Positions 35,097 to 43,832 of a stretch of 64,000 nt of DNA are shown piece after piece. Below the pieces are notes generated by a model that was given only the letters and a program-made list of their open reading frames with translations, searched no databases and was not told where the DNA came from. Position numbers and translations under genes: made by a program. The first letter of the stretch is position 1. Each line of letters opens with the position of its first letter. Location: positions 1 through 64,000 of the forward strand of contig JAEWEV010000002.1 of assembly GCA_023389155.1 (NCBI GenBank). Reading direction: 5' to 3'. Source of the DNA: Pseudomonadota bacterium (lineage in GTDB: Bacteria > Pseudomonadota > Gammaproteobacteria > Burkholderiales > Burkholderiaceae_B).

Positions 35097-37499
35097 TCAC
35101 GCCGTCAGATCCAGGCCCGTGCCCCGCACTGCGACGCCGCCAATACGCAGCCGTGCAGACTGAAGTTTGGTATCGAGCGCGCCGAGTTTCTGACTTGTCG
35201 CCCTGACCTCATTTTTAACCGCCCCGACCTTATTTGTTACGCCAGCAATGTCGCTCCTCAAGCCCTTAATTTCTGTTTCCTGGCCTTTTAAAGCGATGTC
35301 TACGCCTGTCTGTCGAGAGGCCAGCGCAAAGGTTTTCATGTCATATCCGGCCGCGGTCACTGTCGTGCCGTAGATTCCTGCATTCATTGCAGAAAATGAA
35401 ATGGTAGCGGCCACATATCTGTTGATAGCAATGGGGCCGTTTGCAAAGGCGATACCGTGAGTATTTGTATTGCGCATACCCAATACGGTATCTGTCGATG
35501 TACCGTTGACCGTTCCGGTGCGATTGCCCGTTGTGGTCGTTGTTGTACTGCCGTTATAGGTTGTCGTTGTGTCTCCGTTTACGACCCGATTGTGATTCCC
35601 ATTGAGTTTTTCGTCAATCATCCCGTTGATCGTGGAAGTCAGATCTCCGGTTTGCGAAGAGGTTTTGTTGCCGGTCAGGTCGCGCACGATGTTCCCTTCG
35701 ACCGTATCGGTGATCGAACCAATCTGGTTTTTTACGACTTCACCTGTGCGTTTATCAATCAAATTGCCTGTGTGATCCGAATTCAGCACGCCATTGATAA
35801 TGGTGTCATAGTTTGCATTGATTTCACGGCGTACGGCTGCATTGAGTTGTTCACTTGTAATGCCCTGGCGCGTAATATGCGTTTCCTGCATGACAGAGAC
35901 GTGCTGACAACCGCCCACTGTCGTGCGGTGATTATTGCCAATATGATGATCACAGTCGTTATTAATTTCAAGCAGCATATTGAGCTGGGCTTTCATATGA
36001 GCCATTTCGGCACCCAGCTTGTCTTCGAACAGAAGCCAGTTGGCCATGGAAGGGTCGCCGTGTACCGATTGGCTGCGGAACCCGCTTTGTGATGCATTTG
36101 CGGGCAGTTCCACCGGAGGCATGTTGTTGGCGTTATAGACCCGGCCTAATACAAGGGGGCGGTCAGGGCAGCCGCCGATGAAGTCGACGACGACTTCATC
36201 GTTAATACGGGGCAGTTGCAGGCCGCCGAATCCACCGCCTGCCCAGGGGCTTGATACGCGGACCCAGCAGGAACTGTTTTCATTCTTCTTGCCGTAACGA
36301 TCCCAGTGAAATTGAACCTTGATGCGGCCGTACTGGTCAGTCCAGAGTTGCTCACCTGCCGGCCCCACCACGCGCGCGGTCTGGGGGCCATGTGTATGAG
36401 GAACAGGAGTAGTACGCGCGGCTCGATACTGCAGATTGGTTGGTAGTGCAGTAAAAGTCTCTTCAAAAAAATCTTCCATCCCCGTTCCGCTTGCATAGCC
36501 GGCCACGCTCATGCGGTAGCTGACGCTCACCACCAGATACTCGCGATTCTCGCTCTGGCGCGGATGATTCTTCAGGCTGAAAGTATGTCCGGGCGCAATG
36601 CCCCGGGCGTTCGTAATGCCGCCAATTCGTTCGCGAACACTTTGCAGTTGCTCTAGTCGAACACGTGAATATTGTTCACCGTGATCGGGGTCCTGATATC
36701 CGCCTTGCCATTCGAATATTTCCAGATTGCCTGATTGAGAACCACCGGAGTTTCGAGAAACGGCTTCCAGGCTGGCCCGTGGTTTAGTGAAGTCATAATC
36801 TGTTGTGGCGTATCCGTCTGGAGTAATCTGGGCAGCAATCTCCCAGGCTGATACATACTCTTCCTGCGGTTGCGCATGGCGGTCAGGTCCGTAATAAGGG
36901 ACGGTGGCGTAGGCGGGTTGCGGCTCGTGAGTGGCAATGTCATCTGTGATAACCAGTGTATGCGACCCGTTCTCGTGCTTGAAGTAATAATATATTCCCT
37001 CATGCTCCATCAGGCGACTGATGAAAGCGAAGTCCGTTTCCTGGTACTGGACGCAATATTCCCAGTTACGATACGAGCTACCCAGCTTGATCTCAAATGG
37101 ATAGTCGTAGTCTGCGAGCACTTCACGAATGACATCCGGTACGGTTTTTTGCTGGAATATCTTGTTGTCGGACGTCTGGGTCAGATACCAGAGCCAGGGA
37201 CGCACAGTAGCACGATAGATGTAATATCTCGAGCTGCTGTTCTCACGACCTACCATGACGCATTTTGCGATCAGTCCGTCCAGGTATCTGGATCCCGAAA
37301 CGCTTTCGATTTCGATTGTGAGTGACTTGCCCAGCAATTGTTGCAGATCCAGACTATAGGATTCAGCGACCAGTTCGACTTCATACTCAAACAGGCTGGA
37401 CATGGCCTCTGTGCCCGACATTTGCCTGAACGCCAGAACGCCTTCTAGCGGCGTATGGGCCACAATAGGCCGAAATTCTATTGATGAAGGTATATCCAT
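35097..37499 (-). CDS. vgrG: Type VI secretion spike protein VgrG with long repeat tail
   Basis: This is an 800-residue VgrG. The gp27-like base is at about 10-350, and the gp5 OB fold with FHWDRYGKKNENSSCWVRVS near 420 ends in GRVYNANNMPPVELP. It shares these blocks with the VgrG at 547, but the C-termini differ. Here residues about 560-690 form a beta-prism of short Thr/Asn/Gly repeats (GNLIDKRTGEVVKNQIGS, GDTTTTYNGSTTTTTTGN, RTGTVNGTSTDTVLG). Residues 725-790 form a heptad-like helical tail (LKGQETEIKGLRSDIAGVTN, KVGAVKNEVRATSQKLG). It opens the minus-strand island; its own tail probably selects the DUF2169/DUF4150 cargo set. Confidence 0.93.
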   Translation of the reverse strand: MDIPSSIEFRPIVAHTPLEGVLAFRQMSGTEAMSSLFEYEVELVAESYSLDLQQLLGKSLTIEIESVSGSRYLDGLIAKCVMVGRENSSSRYYIYRATVRPWLWYLTQTSDNKIFQQKTVPDVIREVLADYDYPFEIKLGSSYRNWEYCVQYQETDFAFISRLMEHEGIYYYFKHENGSHTLVITDDIATHEPQPAYATVPYYGPDRHAQPQEEYVSAWEIAAQITPDGYATTDYDFTKPRASLEAVSRNSGGSQSGNLEIFEWQGGYQDPDHGEQYSRVRLEQLQSVRERIGGITNARGIAPGHTFSLKNHPRQSENREYLVVSVSYRMSVAGYASGTGMEDFFEETFTALPTNLQYRAARTTPVPHTHGPQTARVVGPAGEQLWTDQYGRIKVQFHWDRYGKKNENSSCWVRVSSPWAGGGFGGLQLPRINDEVVVDFIGGCPDRPLVLGRVYNANNMPPVELPANASQSGFRSQSVHGDPSMANWLLFEDKLGAEMAHMKAQLNMLLEINNDCDHHIGNNHRTTVGGCQHVSVMQETHITRQGITSEQLNAAVRREINANYDTIINGVLNSDHTGNLIDKRTGEVVKNQIGSITDTVEGNIVRDLTGNKTSSQTGDLTSTINGMIDEKLNGNHNRVVNGDTTTTYNGSTTTTTTGNRTGTVNGTSTDTVLGMRNTNTHGIAFANGPIAINRYVAATISFSAMNAGIYGTTVTAAGYDMKTFALASRQTGVDIALKGQETEIKGLRSDIAGVTNKVGAVKNEVRATSQKLGALDTKLQSARLRIGGVAVRGTGLDLTA

Positions 37500-38091
37500 T
37501 TTTTCTCTCCGTAAAGCTTCACTCGCGGCAAGAGTTATATTGTTGGCGGCCGCTCGCTCATGTTGTGTTATGTCACAACCAACTTACCGGAATCACACCG
37601 GGCTTACAGTTCAGAGTCGTTTGAAAACGCTACAAGATCTTAACCTTTCGGGGCACAAATGAAGGCAAACTGGCTAAATGTGCGCTTGCGGCATAAAAAG
37701 AGATATGAAATATGACAAAATTGTTTCGCTATATTTTTGACGAAATTAACGGAAAATGATGAATATTCAACGGATGTTAGTGTTATATGTTGAATATGTT
37801 CGTCATAATAGGAAACGCAAAGCACAAAAAAATTGTGCAGACTGTTTTCAGCATCTTGAGCATTTTGAGATTGTTTCCGGCAATATTTTTTAACAACTGT
37901 CTCTCGCCACACTGTAAATAACTGTAAATGATTTTATGGCCACACATGTTCCATGGTAGCCATTGTTCGACCTGATGCAGCAGCAACATAACCGCGGCGT
38001 GAGTACGATAGCGTGTTATCGTGGGTTTCAGTACATGATCTGCACGCTACTTGCCGCGAGTGAGGTCAATTCGAGCTGGCTATAGCGCTTG
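37500..38091. other. AT-rich intergenic region, promoter side of the second vgrG island
   Basis: About 590 bases without a credible gene; short open frames here have no family and A/T-biased content. The vgrG promoter must lie at the left part. A small inverted repeat ACGATAGCGTGTTATCGT is at 38006-38023, and a direct repeat ACTGTAAATA occurs twice at 37911-37930. The low GC marks foreign or regulatory DNA. Confidence 0.4.
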
Positions 38092-38865
38092 TCATAATAC
38101 TGCTGATGCGCCCCCATCCAGGTTGATGCTTGTACCTGTGACGTAGCTGGCGGCATCAGAGACAAGAAAAGCGATTACATTGGCCACTTCCTCTGCCTCT
38201 CCCACGCGTCCCAGCGGAATCGCTTTTGCCCTTTGTGCGTACAGCGACTCGACAGAGATTCCTTCCTTTTCCGCTTTTTGCTCGTGCTGGCCGGCTTTTA
38301 CAGTGCCAATACAAACAGTGTTGACGAGGATGCCATCGGGTGCGAACTCTTTTGACATAGCCTTTGTCAGGGCGAGTCCTGCCGCGCGGGTCACGGTGGT
38401 CGGTGTTGACTGCGCTGACGGTTGTTTTGCACCAATGTTGGTAATGTTAATGATCCTGCCCGCACCTTGCTGCTTCATGTGAGGGATCGCAAAACGAGCC
38501 AGCCGAATGGCGGAAAAAAGTTTCAGGTCGAAATCCTGTTGCCAGATTTCGTCGGTTACGCTCTCGAAAGCTCCCCTGGCAGATGTACCTGCATTGTTGA
38601 CGAGGATATCCAGCCGTCCGAACCGTTCTACGGTACGCTGGACGAGTTTCAGGCACTCATCCTTGTTGCTGACGTCTGCCTGCACGGCGGCCGCCTGCCC
38701 GCCATTTCCAATAATTTCAGCGACCACTTTGTCCAGATTCTCCTGTCCTCGCGCAGCGATGACGACGCGCGCGCCTTCTGCGGCAAGACGCAGTGCTGTC
38801 GCCTTTCCAATCCCTTGTGAACCGCCTGTCACAATCGCCACTTTGTTATTCAATCCAAGATCCAT
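38092..38865 (-). CDS. SDR-family protein with altered catalytic residues
   Basis: This 257-residue protein has the SDR Rossmann fold: cofactor loop TGGSQGIGKATA (about 14-25), NNAGTSARG near 90, and C-terminal GTSINLDGGAS. The active-site tetrad is unusual. Where classical SDRs have Tyr-x3-Lys, this reads TPTTVTRAAG, giving Thr and Arg, and the preceding Ser is in a shifted NITNIGAKQPSAQS context. A subfamily with the same TRAAG pattern exists, so it may be a conserved variant with another activity, or use the nucleotide differently. It stands alone, with no close partner. Confidence 0.82.
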   Translation of the reverse strand: MDLGLNNKVAIVTGGSQGIGKATALRLAAEGARVVIAARGQENLDKVVAEIIGNGGQAAAVQADVSNKDECLKLVQRTVERFGRLDILVNNAGTSARGAFESVTDEIWQQDFDLKLFSAIRLARFAIPHMKQQGAGRIINITNIGAKQPSAQSTPTTVTRAAGLALTKAMSKEFAPDGILVNTVCIGTVKAGQHEQKAEKEGISVESLYAQRAKAIPLGRVGEAEEVANVIAFLVSDAASYVTGTSINLDGGASAVL

Positions 38866-39536
38866 TTGTCATCCTTTGCGTTTTGTTATGGTCTGCATGC
38901 CCGGTTTAACCTGAGCGCGCGTAACGACATAGTGCGGTGTTGGTATGCATCTCTGACGTCGGAACGCGCTAAGTCACGCCGGCTGGGATATCGTTTCCTG
39001 AAAGGACATGATATCGAACTCTGTATCAGTGACGATACTTGCTTAAGCCACAGCGCCTCCTGACGCTTCTTGCCTGTCATATGATACCCGGAAAGAACGT
39101 GAGTCAGAATAAACAATAGACTCGGCGATACTTAGAAAATGCCGTAAGGATTTCCATAGATCACGTGTGTGATTAAGTTCAACTTTGTTATCTGCATAGG
39201 CCTGGCGATATCTGGACAGAGCTTCACGTTTGTTTCAGACTTTTATGCAGGGATCAGGGCTTCGAATAAGGATCGGTATCTTTCAATAATCTGGCGGCTC
39301 GAAGACATTGTTGTCATGCATGAATTTACAATGAAGAAGTTGATTTCTTCAGCGTGCTCGCCAATGGGTTTGCAATTGTCATCGGAGTTGTCGCTGAAAG
39401 CGTCATAGGCCACGACATGTACACTGATGGAGTCCCCTTGAGGCGCCCAGAATGATGACAAAGACGATAGAATGGCAATGACGGGTTGGCATAAGGATAT
39501 CAAAGCCCGCTTTTCAATTTACAAGGATGACAAGCA
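38866..39536. other. Intergenic region, no convincing gene
   Basis: About 670 bases. The best open frame is on the minus strand at 39243-39503 (86 codons, with FWAPQGDSISVHVVAYDA and RQIIERYRSLFEALIP), which looks weakly protein-like but has no recognised family and no good ribosome binding site. A plus-strand frame at 39169-39408 overlaps it and looks worse. AAGGA at 39523 serves the next gene. Confidence 0.35.
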
Positions 39537-40883
39537 TTGAACGCCTTCCCATTTTCAGAAACGGATCCGGTTGTCTATGATGGTCCGCAGCCGAAAACAT
39601 CGGAGGTTGTGATCATCGGTGGCGGGATTATTGGAATAACGACTGCCAACTTTCTCGCAGACCAGGGCGTGTCTGTGACTCTTCTGGAAAAGGGGCGGGT
39701 TGCAGCCGAGCAATCGTCCCGGAACTGGGGCTGGGTCCGCAAGCAGGGCAGGGACGAGGACGAACTGCCTATCATGATCGAGTCTGAACGCTTGTGGCAG
39801 CAGCTGGTGAAGGAGTGCGAAGAGGATATCGGCTTGCGGCAGACGGGCGTGACCTATCTTGCGAGTTCTGATAAGGAGATGGTCAAGTTCGAAGCATTCC
39901 TGAAAGTGGCCCATGCCCACGGCATGGATACCCGGCTTCTGAATTCGGGCGAAATTTCGGATGTGATCACGAACATGACAGGCTCCTTCAAGGGCGCGCT
40001 GACTACGCCTTCTGACATGAGGGCAGAACCCTGGCTTGCTGTTCCGGCACTTGCGCGCCTTGTTGCTCGTAAAGGCGTGACGATCATCGAGAATTGTGCC
40101 GCCCGGGAGCTAGATGTGTCTGCCGGAAGTGTCGGCGGAGTCTGGACCGAGAAGGGATACATCGCCACCTCGGTAGTGCTTCTGGCAGGCGGCGCCTGGT
40201 CTTCGCTATTTTTGAAAAAGCACGGTGTGTCCATTCCCCAATTGAGTGTAAGAGCGACAGTCGCCGCCACCGATTCCATGCCCGATATCCACGCGGGTGC
40301 CGCAGCGGAAAAACACCTTGCTTTCAGGCGCAGACAGGACGGAGGCTATACGCTGGCGCCAGCGGCGAGCCACCAGCTTTATCTGGGCCCTGATGCCTTT
40401 CGGCACGCGACAAAATACTTGCCGGCACTGAAAGCGGATCCACTGGGAACAAGCTTTTCTCCATGGGCACCTGCCGGCTATCCCGATGGCTGGACGACAC
40501 CCCGCAACTGGACGGCGGATACGCCCAGTCCTTTTGAAAGGATGCGCATACTCAATCCCGCCGCAGACGAATCACAATTGCGATCAATGGCGCAGCGATT
40601 CGGACAGCTGTTTCCGCAACTGGGAGAGGTCAATTTCACAAAGTCCTGGGCAGGTATGATTGATATCATGCCAGACACGGTCCCTGTTATTGATCGCGTT
40701 CCCACCATAGAAGGACTGATCGTGGCAACAGGGATGAGCGGTCATGGATTTGGTATCGGACCCGGAATCGGGCGCGTGATTGCAGATATGATACAGGGTA
40801 ACGAGATCGGCCATAATCTGCATCGCTTCCGGTTTTCCCGGTTTACCGATGGTAGTCCGATCCGATTGGGTAACTCACTTTAG
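39537..40883 (+). CDS. FAD-dependent oxidoreductase (DAO family)
   Basis: This 448-residue flavoenzyme of the D-amino acid oxidase/glycine oxidase superfamily has the dinucleotide-binding motif VVIIGGGIIGITTANFLADQ at about residues 24-43, followed by LLEKGRVAAEQSSRNWGWVR. That EQSSRNWGWVRKQGRD block is typical of a group of amine or amino-acid dehydrogenases. The C-terminus has GMSGHGFGIGPGIGRVIADM. It starts with TTG at 39537, 9 bases after AAGGA; no in-frame ATG is closer to the family start. The reaction is probably oxidative deamination or demethylation of an amino compound; substrate unknown. Confidence 0.85.
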   Translation: MNAFPFSETDPVVYDGPQPKTSEVVIIGGGIIGITTANFLADQGVSVTLLEKGRVAAEQSSRNWGWVRKQGRDEDELPIMIESERLWQQLVKECEEDIGLRQTGVTYLASSDKEMVKFEAFLKVAHAHGMDTRLLNSGEISDVITNMTGSFKGALTTPSDMRAEPWLAVPALARLVARKGVTIIENCAARELDVSAGSVGGVWTEKGYIATSVVLLAGGAWSSLFLKKHGVSIPQLSVRATVAATDSMPDIHAGAAAEKHLAFRRRQDGGYTLAPAASHQLYLGPDAFRHATKYLPALKADPLGTSFSPWAPAGYPDGWTTPRNWTADTPSPFERMRILNPAADESQLRSMAQRFGQLFPQLGEVNFTKSWAGMIDIMPDTVPVIDRVPTIEGLIVATGMSGHGFGIGPGIGRVIADMIQGNEIGHNLHRFRFSRFTDGSPIRLGNSL

Positions 40884-41198
40884 GCTGTCATTGGCTGCCA
40901 TGGTCTTCAGGTAATTCTGGCGGGCCACAATGGCGCAGACATATCTTTGCTTTTCGCGCTGCTCGATGGCACGTTTCAATGACGCTGATGGTTACGCTAA
41001 CCGATTTGAAAGCCAGTCTTTGAGATTTAAGACGGGGCTTGTGTCGGAAGAATCGCCAGTTGAACCCCACGAGCATCTGTTTGTGTCGTCATAGCCTATC
41101 CGAGGCCTCCTGCTGCTACAATCGAGTTCCTGATGCCGATTCTTCCGCTAGTTTTTCTGTAAGTGGATTCTCCGGCCCTTGCCCTATCGTCTCTGATC

Positions 41199-41235
41199 AA
41201 ACCCCTATCAGTCCCGGTTGGGGTTTTTGTTTTTC
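41199..41235 (+). terminator. Terminator or attenuator just ahead of the ABC-F gene
   Basis: AAACCCC (41199-41205) pairs with GGGGTTT (41220-41226), followed by TTGTTTTTC. The hairpin ends 22 bases before the ABC-F ATG. An alternative pairing CTGAT (41193-41197) with ATCAG (41207-41211) would exclude it. No gene end lies directly upstream: the FAD oxidoreductase stops 316 bases earlier. This geometry suggests transcription attenuation in the leader. Confidence 0.55.
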
Positions 41236-41257
41236 TGAAAATGCAGACCTGCCTTCA

Positions 41258-42937
41258 ATGATTATCCTCAAAAACGTGACCTTGCGTCGCGGCAGCAAAA
41301 TATTGCTCGACAAAACCTCGGTCACACTCAATCCGGGAGAAAAGGTAGGCCTGGTTGGTCGCAATGGCGCAGGTAAATCCTCGCTTTTCGCGTTGCTCAA
41401 CGGCACGCTTCATGAGGATGGTGGGGAATTTACCATTCCTGCGCAGTGGCGAATGTCACAGGTGGCGCAGGACATGCCCGAGACCGAGCAGAGCGCGACT
41501 GATTTTGTAGTCGATGGCGATACCATTCTGTTGGCCGCACAACAGGAAGTGGCCGCGTCCGAAGCGAGTGACGATGGCATGCGTATGGCGCACGCCTATA
41601 TGGCATTGCATGATGCAGGTGCCCACGATGCTACAGCGCGCGCGCAGGCACTGATACTCGGACTCGGGTTTAGTGTGGCCGAACTCAACAATCCGGTAAA
41701 CAGTTTTTCGGGTGGATGGCGCATGCGCCTGCAATTGGCTCGCGCCCTCATGTGCCCATCGGATTTGCTATTGCTTGACGAGCCGACCAACCACCTGGAT
41801 CTGGACGCTCTGGTATGGCTGGAAGCATGGCTGAAAAATTATGCAGGCACAATCCTGGTGATCAGCCATGACCGTGAATTCCTGGATGCCATCACAAATG
41901 TAACGCTTCACATCGATAATGGTAGCCTGGTGCGTTACGGCGGAAACTACAGCAAGTTCGAAGACATGCGGGCCGAGCAAATGCTGCTGCAACAGGCTGC
42001 GCACGCAAAGCAACAGGAAAAGGTTGCCCATTTGCAGAAGTTCATTGATCGCTTCAAGGCCAAAGCCAGCAAGGCCAAGCAGGCGCAAAGTCGCGTCAAG
42101 GCTTTGGAACGTATGGAGAAGATTGCGCCTATTCTGGCGGATGCCGAGTTCCAGTTCGAATTCAAGGAGCCGTTGAGCTTGCCCAACCCGATGCTGGCAA
42201 TGACCAATGTCAGTTGTGGTTATCCTCCGACAGAGGGTACGGCGAACGAAGCAAACCCGACGGTGATCGTAAAGAATATCAATCGTTCTGTGCTGGCCGG
42301 ACAGCGCATCGGCATCCTGGGCGCCAACGGGCAGGGCAAGTCAACGCTGGTCAAAACCATTGCCAATGCGCTGGCACCGATAGCAGGTGAAATAATCACC
42401 GGTAAAGGCCTGAATATAGGTTACTTCTCCCAGCAGGAGCTGGATGTGCTGCGGCCTGCCGACACGCCGCTGGAACATATGATACGCCTGGTGCGCGATA
42501 CGCCCGCCAGCATGCGCCCCGGCGCCATGGATTGCCGTGAACAGGGGTTGCGCAATTTCCTGGGAACGTTTAATTTCAGTGGTGATATGGTCAAGCAGTC
42601 TGTAGGCAGCATGAGCGGTGGGGAAAAAGCTCGCCTGGTGCTGTGCATGATTGTCTGGCAGCGCCCGAATTTTCTGCTTCTTGATGAGCCGACCAATCAC
42701 CTGGATCTGGCAACCCGAGAGGCGCTGAGCGTTGCCCTGAACGAGTTCGGCGGTTCGGCAATGCTGGTCAGTCATGACAGGGCGCTATTACGTTCGGTCT
42801 GCGACGAATTCTGGCTGGTATCGCGCGGCGGCATCAGGGATTTCGACGGCGATCTGGATGACTATCAGCTCTATTTGCTGGAAGAAGCCAAGCGTCAGCG
42901 TGAATCGGCGTCGGCAATGGCAAGAAACGCGGCGTGA
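41258..42937 (+). CDS. yheS: ABC-F family ATPase (YheS-like)
   Basis: This 559-residue cytosolic protein has two ABC ATPase domains and no membrane part, as in ABC-F translation factors that act on the ribosomal E site. The first Walker A is VGRNGAGKSSL (about 34-44), with signature SGGWRMRLQLARAL and Walker B LLLLDEPTNHLDLD. The interdomain linker (about 240-310) is helical and basic (KQQEKVAHLQKFIDRFKAKA, SKAKQAQSRVKALERMEKI). The second Walker A is LGANGQGKSTLV (about 355), with signature SGGEKARLVL and again LLLLDEPTNHLDL. Sequence blocks match E. coli YheS best. The upstream frame to 41039 crosses a terminator hairpin, so the ATG at 41258 is the start. Role: ribosome quality or rescue of stalled translation. 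Confidence 0.9.
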   Translation: MIILKNVTLRRGSKILLDKTSVTLNPGEKVGLVGRNGAGKSSLFALLNGTLHEDGGEFTIPAQWRMSQVAQDMPETEQSATDFVVDGDTILLAAQQEVAASEASDDGMRMAHAYMALHDAGAHDATARAQALILGLGFSVAELNNPVNSFSGGWRMRLQLARALMCPSDLLLLDEPTNHLDLDALVWLEAWLKNYAGTILVISHDREFLDAITNVTLHIDNGSLVRYGGNYSKFEDMRAEQMLLQQAAHAKQQEKVAHLQKFIDRFKAKASKAKQAQSRVKALERMEKIAPILADAEFQFEFKEPLSLPNPMLAMTNVSCGYPPTEGTANEANPTVIVKNINRSVLAGQRIGILGANGQGKSTLVKTIANALAPIAGEIITGKGLNIGYFSQQELDVLRPADTPLEHMIRLVRDTPASMRPGAMDCREQGLRNFLGTFNFSGDMVKQSVGSMSGGEKARLVLCMIVWQRPNFLLLDEPTNHLDLATREALSVALNEFGGSAMLVSHDRALLRSVCDEFWLVSRGGIRDFDGDLDDYQLYLLEEAKRQRESASAMARNAA

Positions 42938-43137
42938 CAGCGAGGTCAATTCTGAGTTTCTGCCAAAACGGCAGATCAGGCGGACGTTCTTAATGCTGTT
43001 TCAATTACTTTTGGGTCATTTTCTGATCAGACCCTTCTGATACTTAGATGCCAAAAAACCGTCATGGGCAACGCTGGCGCAGCGCAGGAACTCGTCGAGT
43101 TCTGCAAATGCATCTGCGCCGGCGTACCAGTTACTCT

Positions 43138-43764
43138 TTACTTCCCTGAGGTCAACTTGGTGTGACTCGTGATGAGATTCCGATAATCGGGAATATGGTT
43201 AGAGAACAGGTTGCCCAGCCCCTCGATATCGTTGCGCCAGTCGCGGTGCAGTTCGCATGCCAGGCCAAACCAGGTCATCAATTGTGCACCTGAGGCAGAC
43301 ATTCGATCCCAGGCAGAGTGGCGAGTGACTTCGTTGAACGTGCCGGATGCGTCTGTCACAACGAACACATCGTATCCTGCTTCAATCGCTGACAGGGCAG
43401 GGAAAGCGACGCAAACTTCAGTAACCACACCTGCAATAATCAACTGCTTCCTGCCGGTTTCTTCAATTGCCTTGACGAAATCCTCGTTGTCCCAGGCGTT
43501 GATCTGGCCTGGACGGGCAATATATGGCGCATCCGGAAATGCTTCGGTCAGTTCAGGAACCAGCGGGCCATTGGGACCATCTTCAAAGCTGGTCGTCAGA
43601 ATCGTTGGCAGCTCGAAGTATTTGGCCAGATCGGCCAGAGCCAGCACATTGTTCTTGAATTTGTCGGGATCCATATCCCGGACCAGAGAAAGCAGGCCGG
43701 TCTGATGATCGACGAGCAGAACCGCTGCCTGGCTTTTATCAAGACGTTTGTATGGGGTAGTCAT
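43138..43764 (-). CDS. ycaC: YcaC-like cysteine hydrolase (isochorismatase family)
   Basis: This 208-residue protein belongs to the isochorismatase-like cysteine hydrolases. The catalytic Asp19 is in AAVLLVDHQTG and Cys118 in GVVTEVCVAFPAL; the stretch YIARPGQINAWDN (81-93) provides further active-site residues. Length and sequence type are those of E. coli YcaC, an octameric hydrolase of unknown physiological substrate. The ATG at 43764 has AAGGA upstream. The pirin gene lies 68 bases upstream on the same strand, a common pairing, and the pair is divergent from a LysR gene. A role in stress or xenobiotic response is likely. Confidence 0.9.
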   Translation of the reverse strand: MTTPYKRLDKSQAAVLLVDHQTGLLSLVRDMDPDKFKNNVLALADLAKYFELPTILTTSFEDGPNGPLVPELTEAFPDAPYIARPGQINAWDNEDFVKAIEETGRKQLIIAGVVTEVCVAFPALSAIEAGYDVFVVTDASGTFNEVTRHSAWDRMSASGAQLMTWFGLACELHRDWRNDIEGLGNLFSNHIPDYRNLITSHTKLTSGK

Positions 43765-43832
43765 AGTCGAGTTCCTTATAAGATAATGAAAGAAATTTGC
43801 GATGGGTACCGGACCCATCGCATCAACAACAG

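Noticed and set aside
35097..36100. Low-complexity GT/AC-rich DNA inside the second vgrG
   Set aside because: It encodes the Thr/Asn/Gly beta-prism repeats in frame, so it is not a separate repeat element.
37640..37912. Minus-strand 90-codon frame in the AT-rich gap
   Set aside because: Composition typical of non-coding AT-rich DNA, with no domain and no ribosome binding site.
39169..39503. Overlapping open frames on both strands in the gap before the FAD oxidoreductase
   Set aside because: Neither has a family match I recognise or a ribosome binding site; kept only as a note in the intergenic entry.
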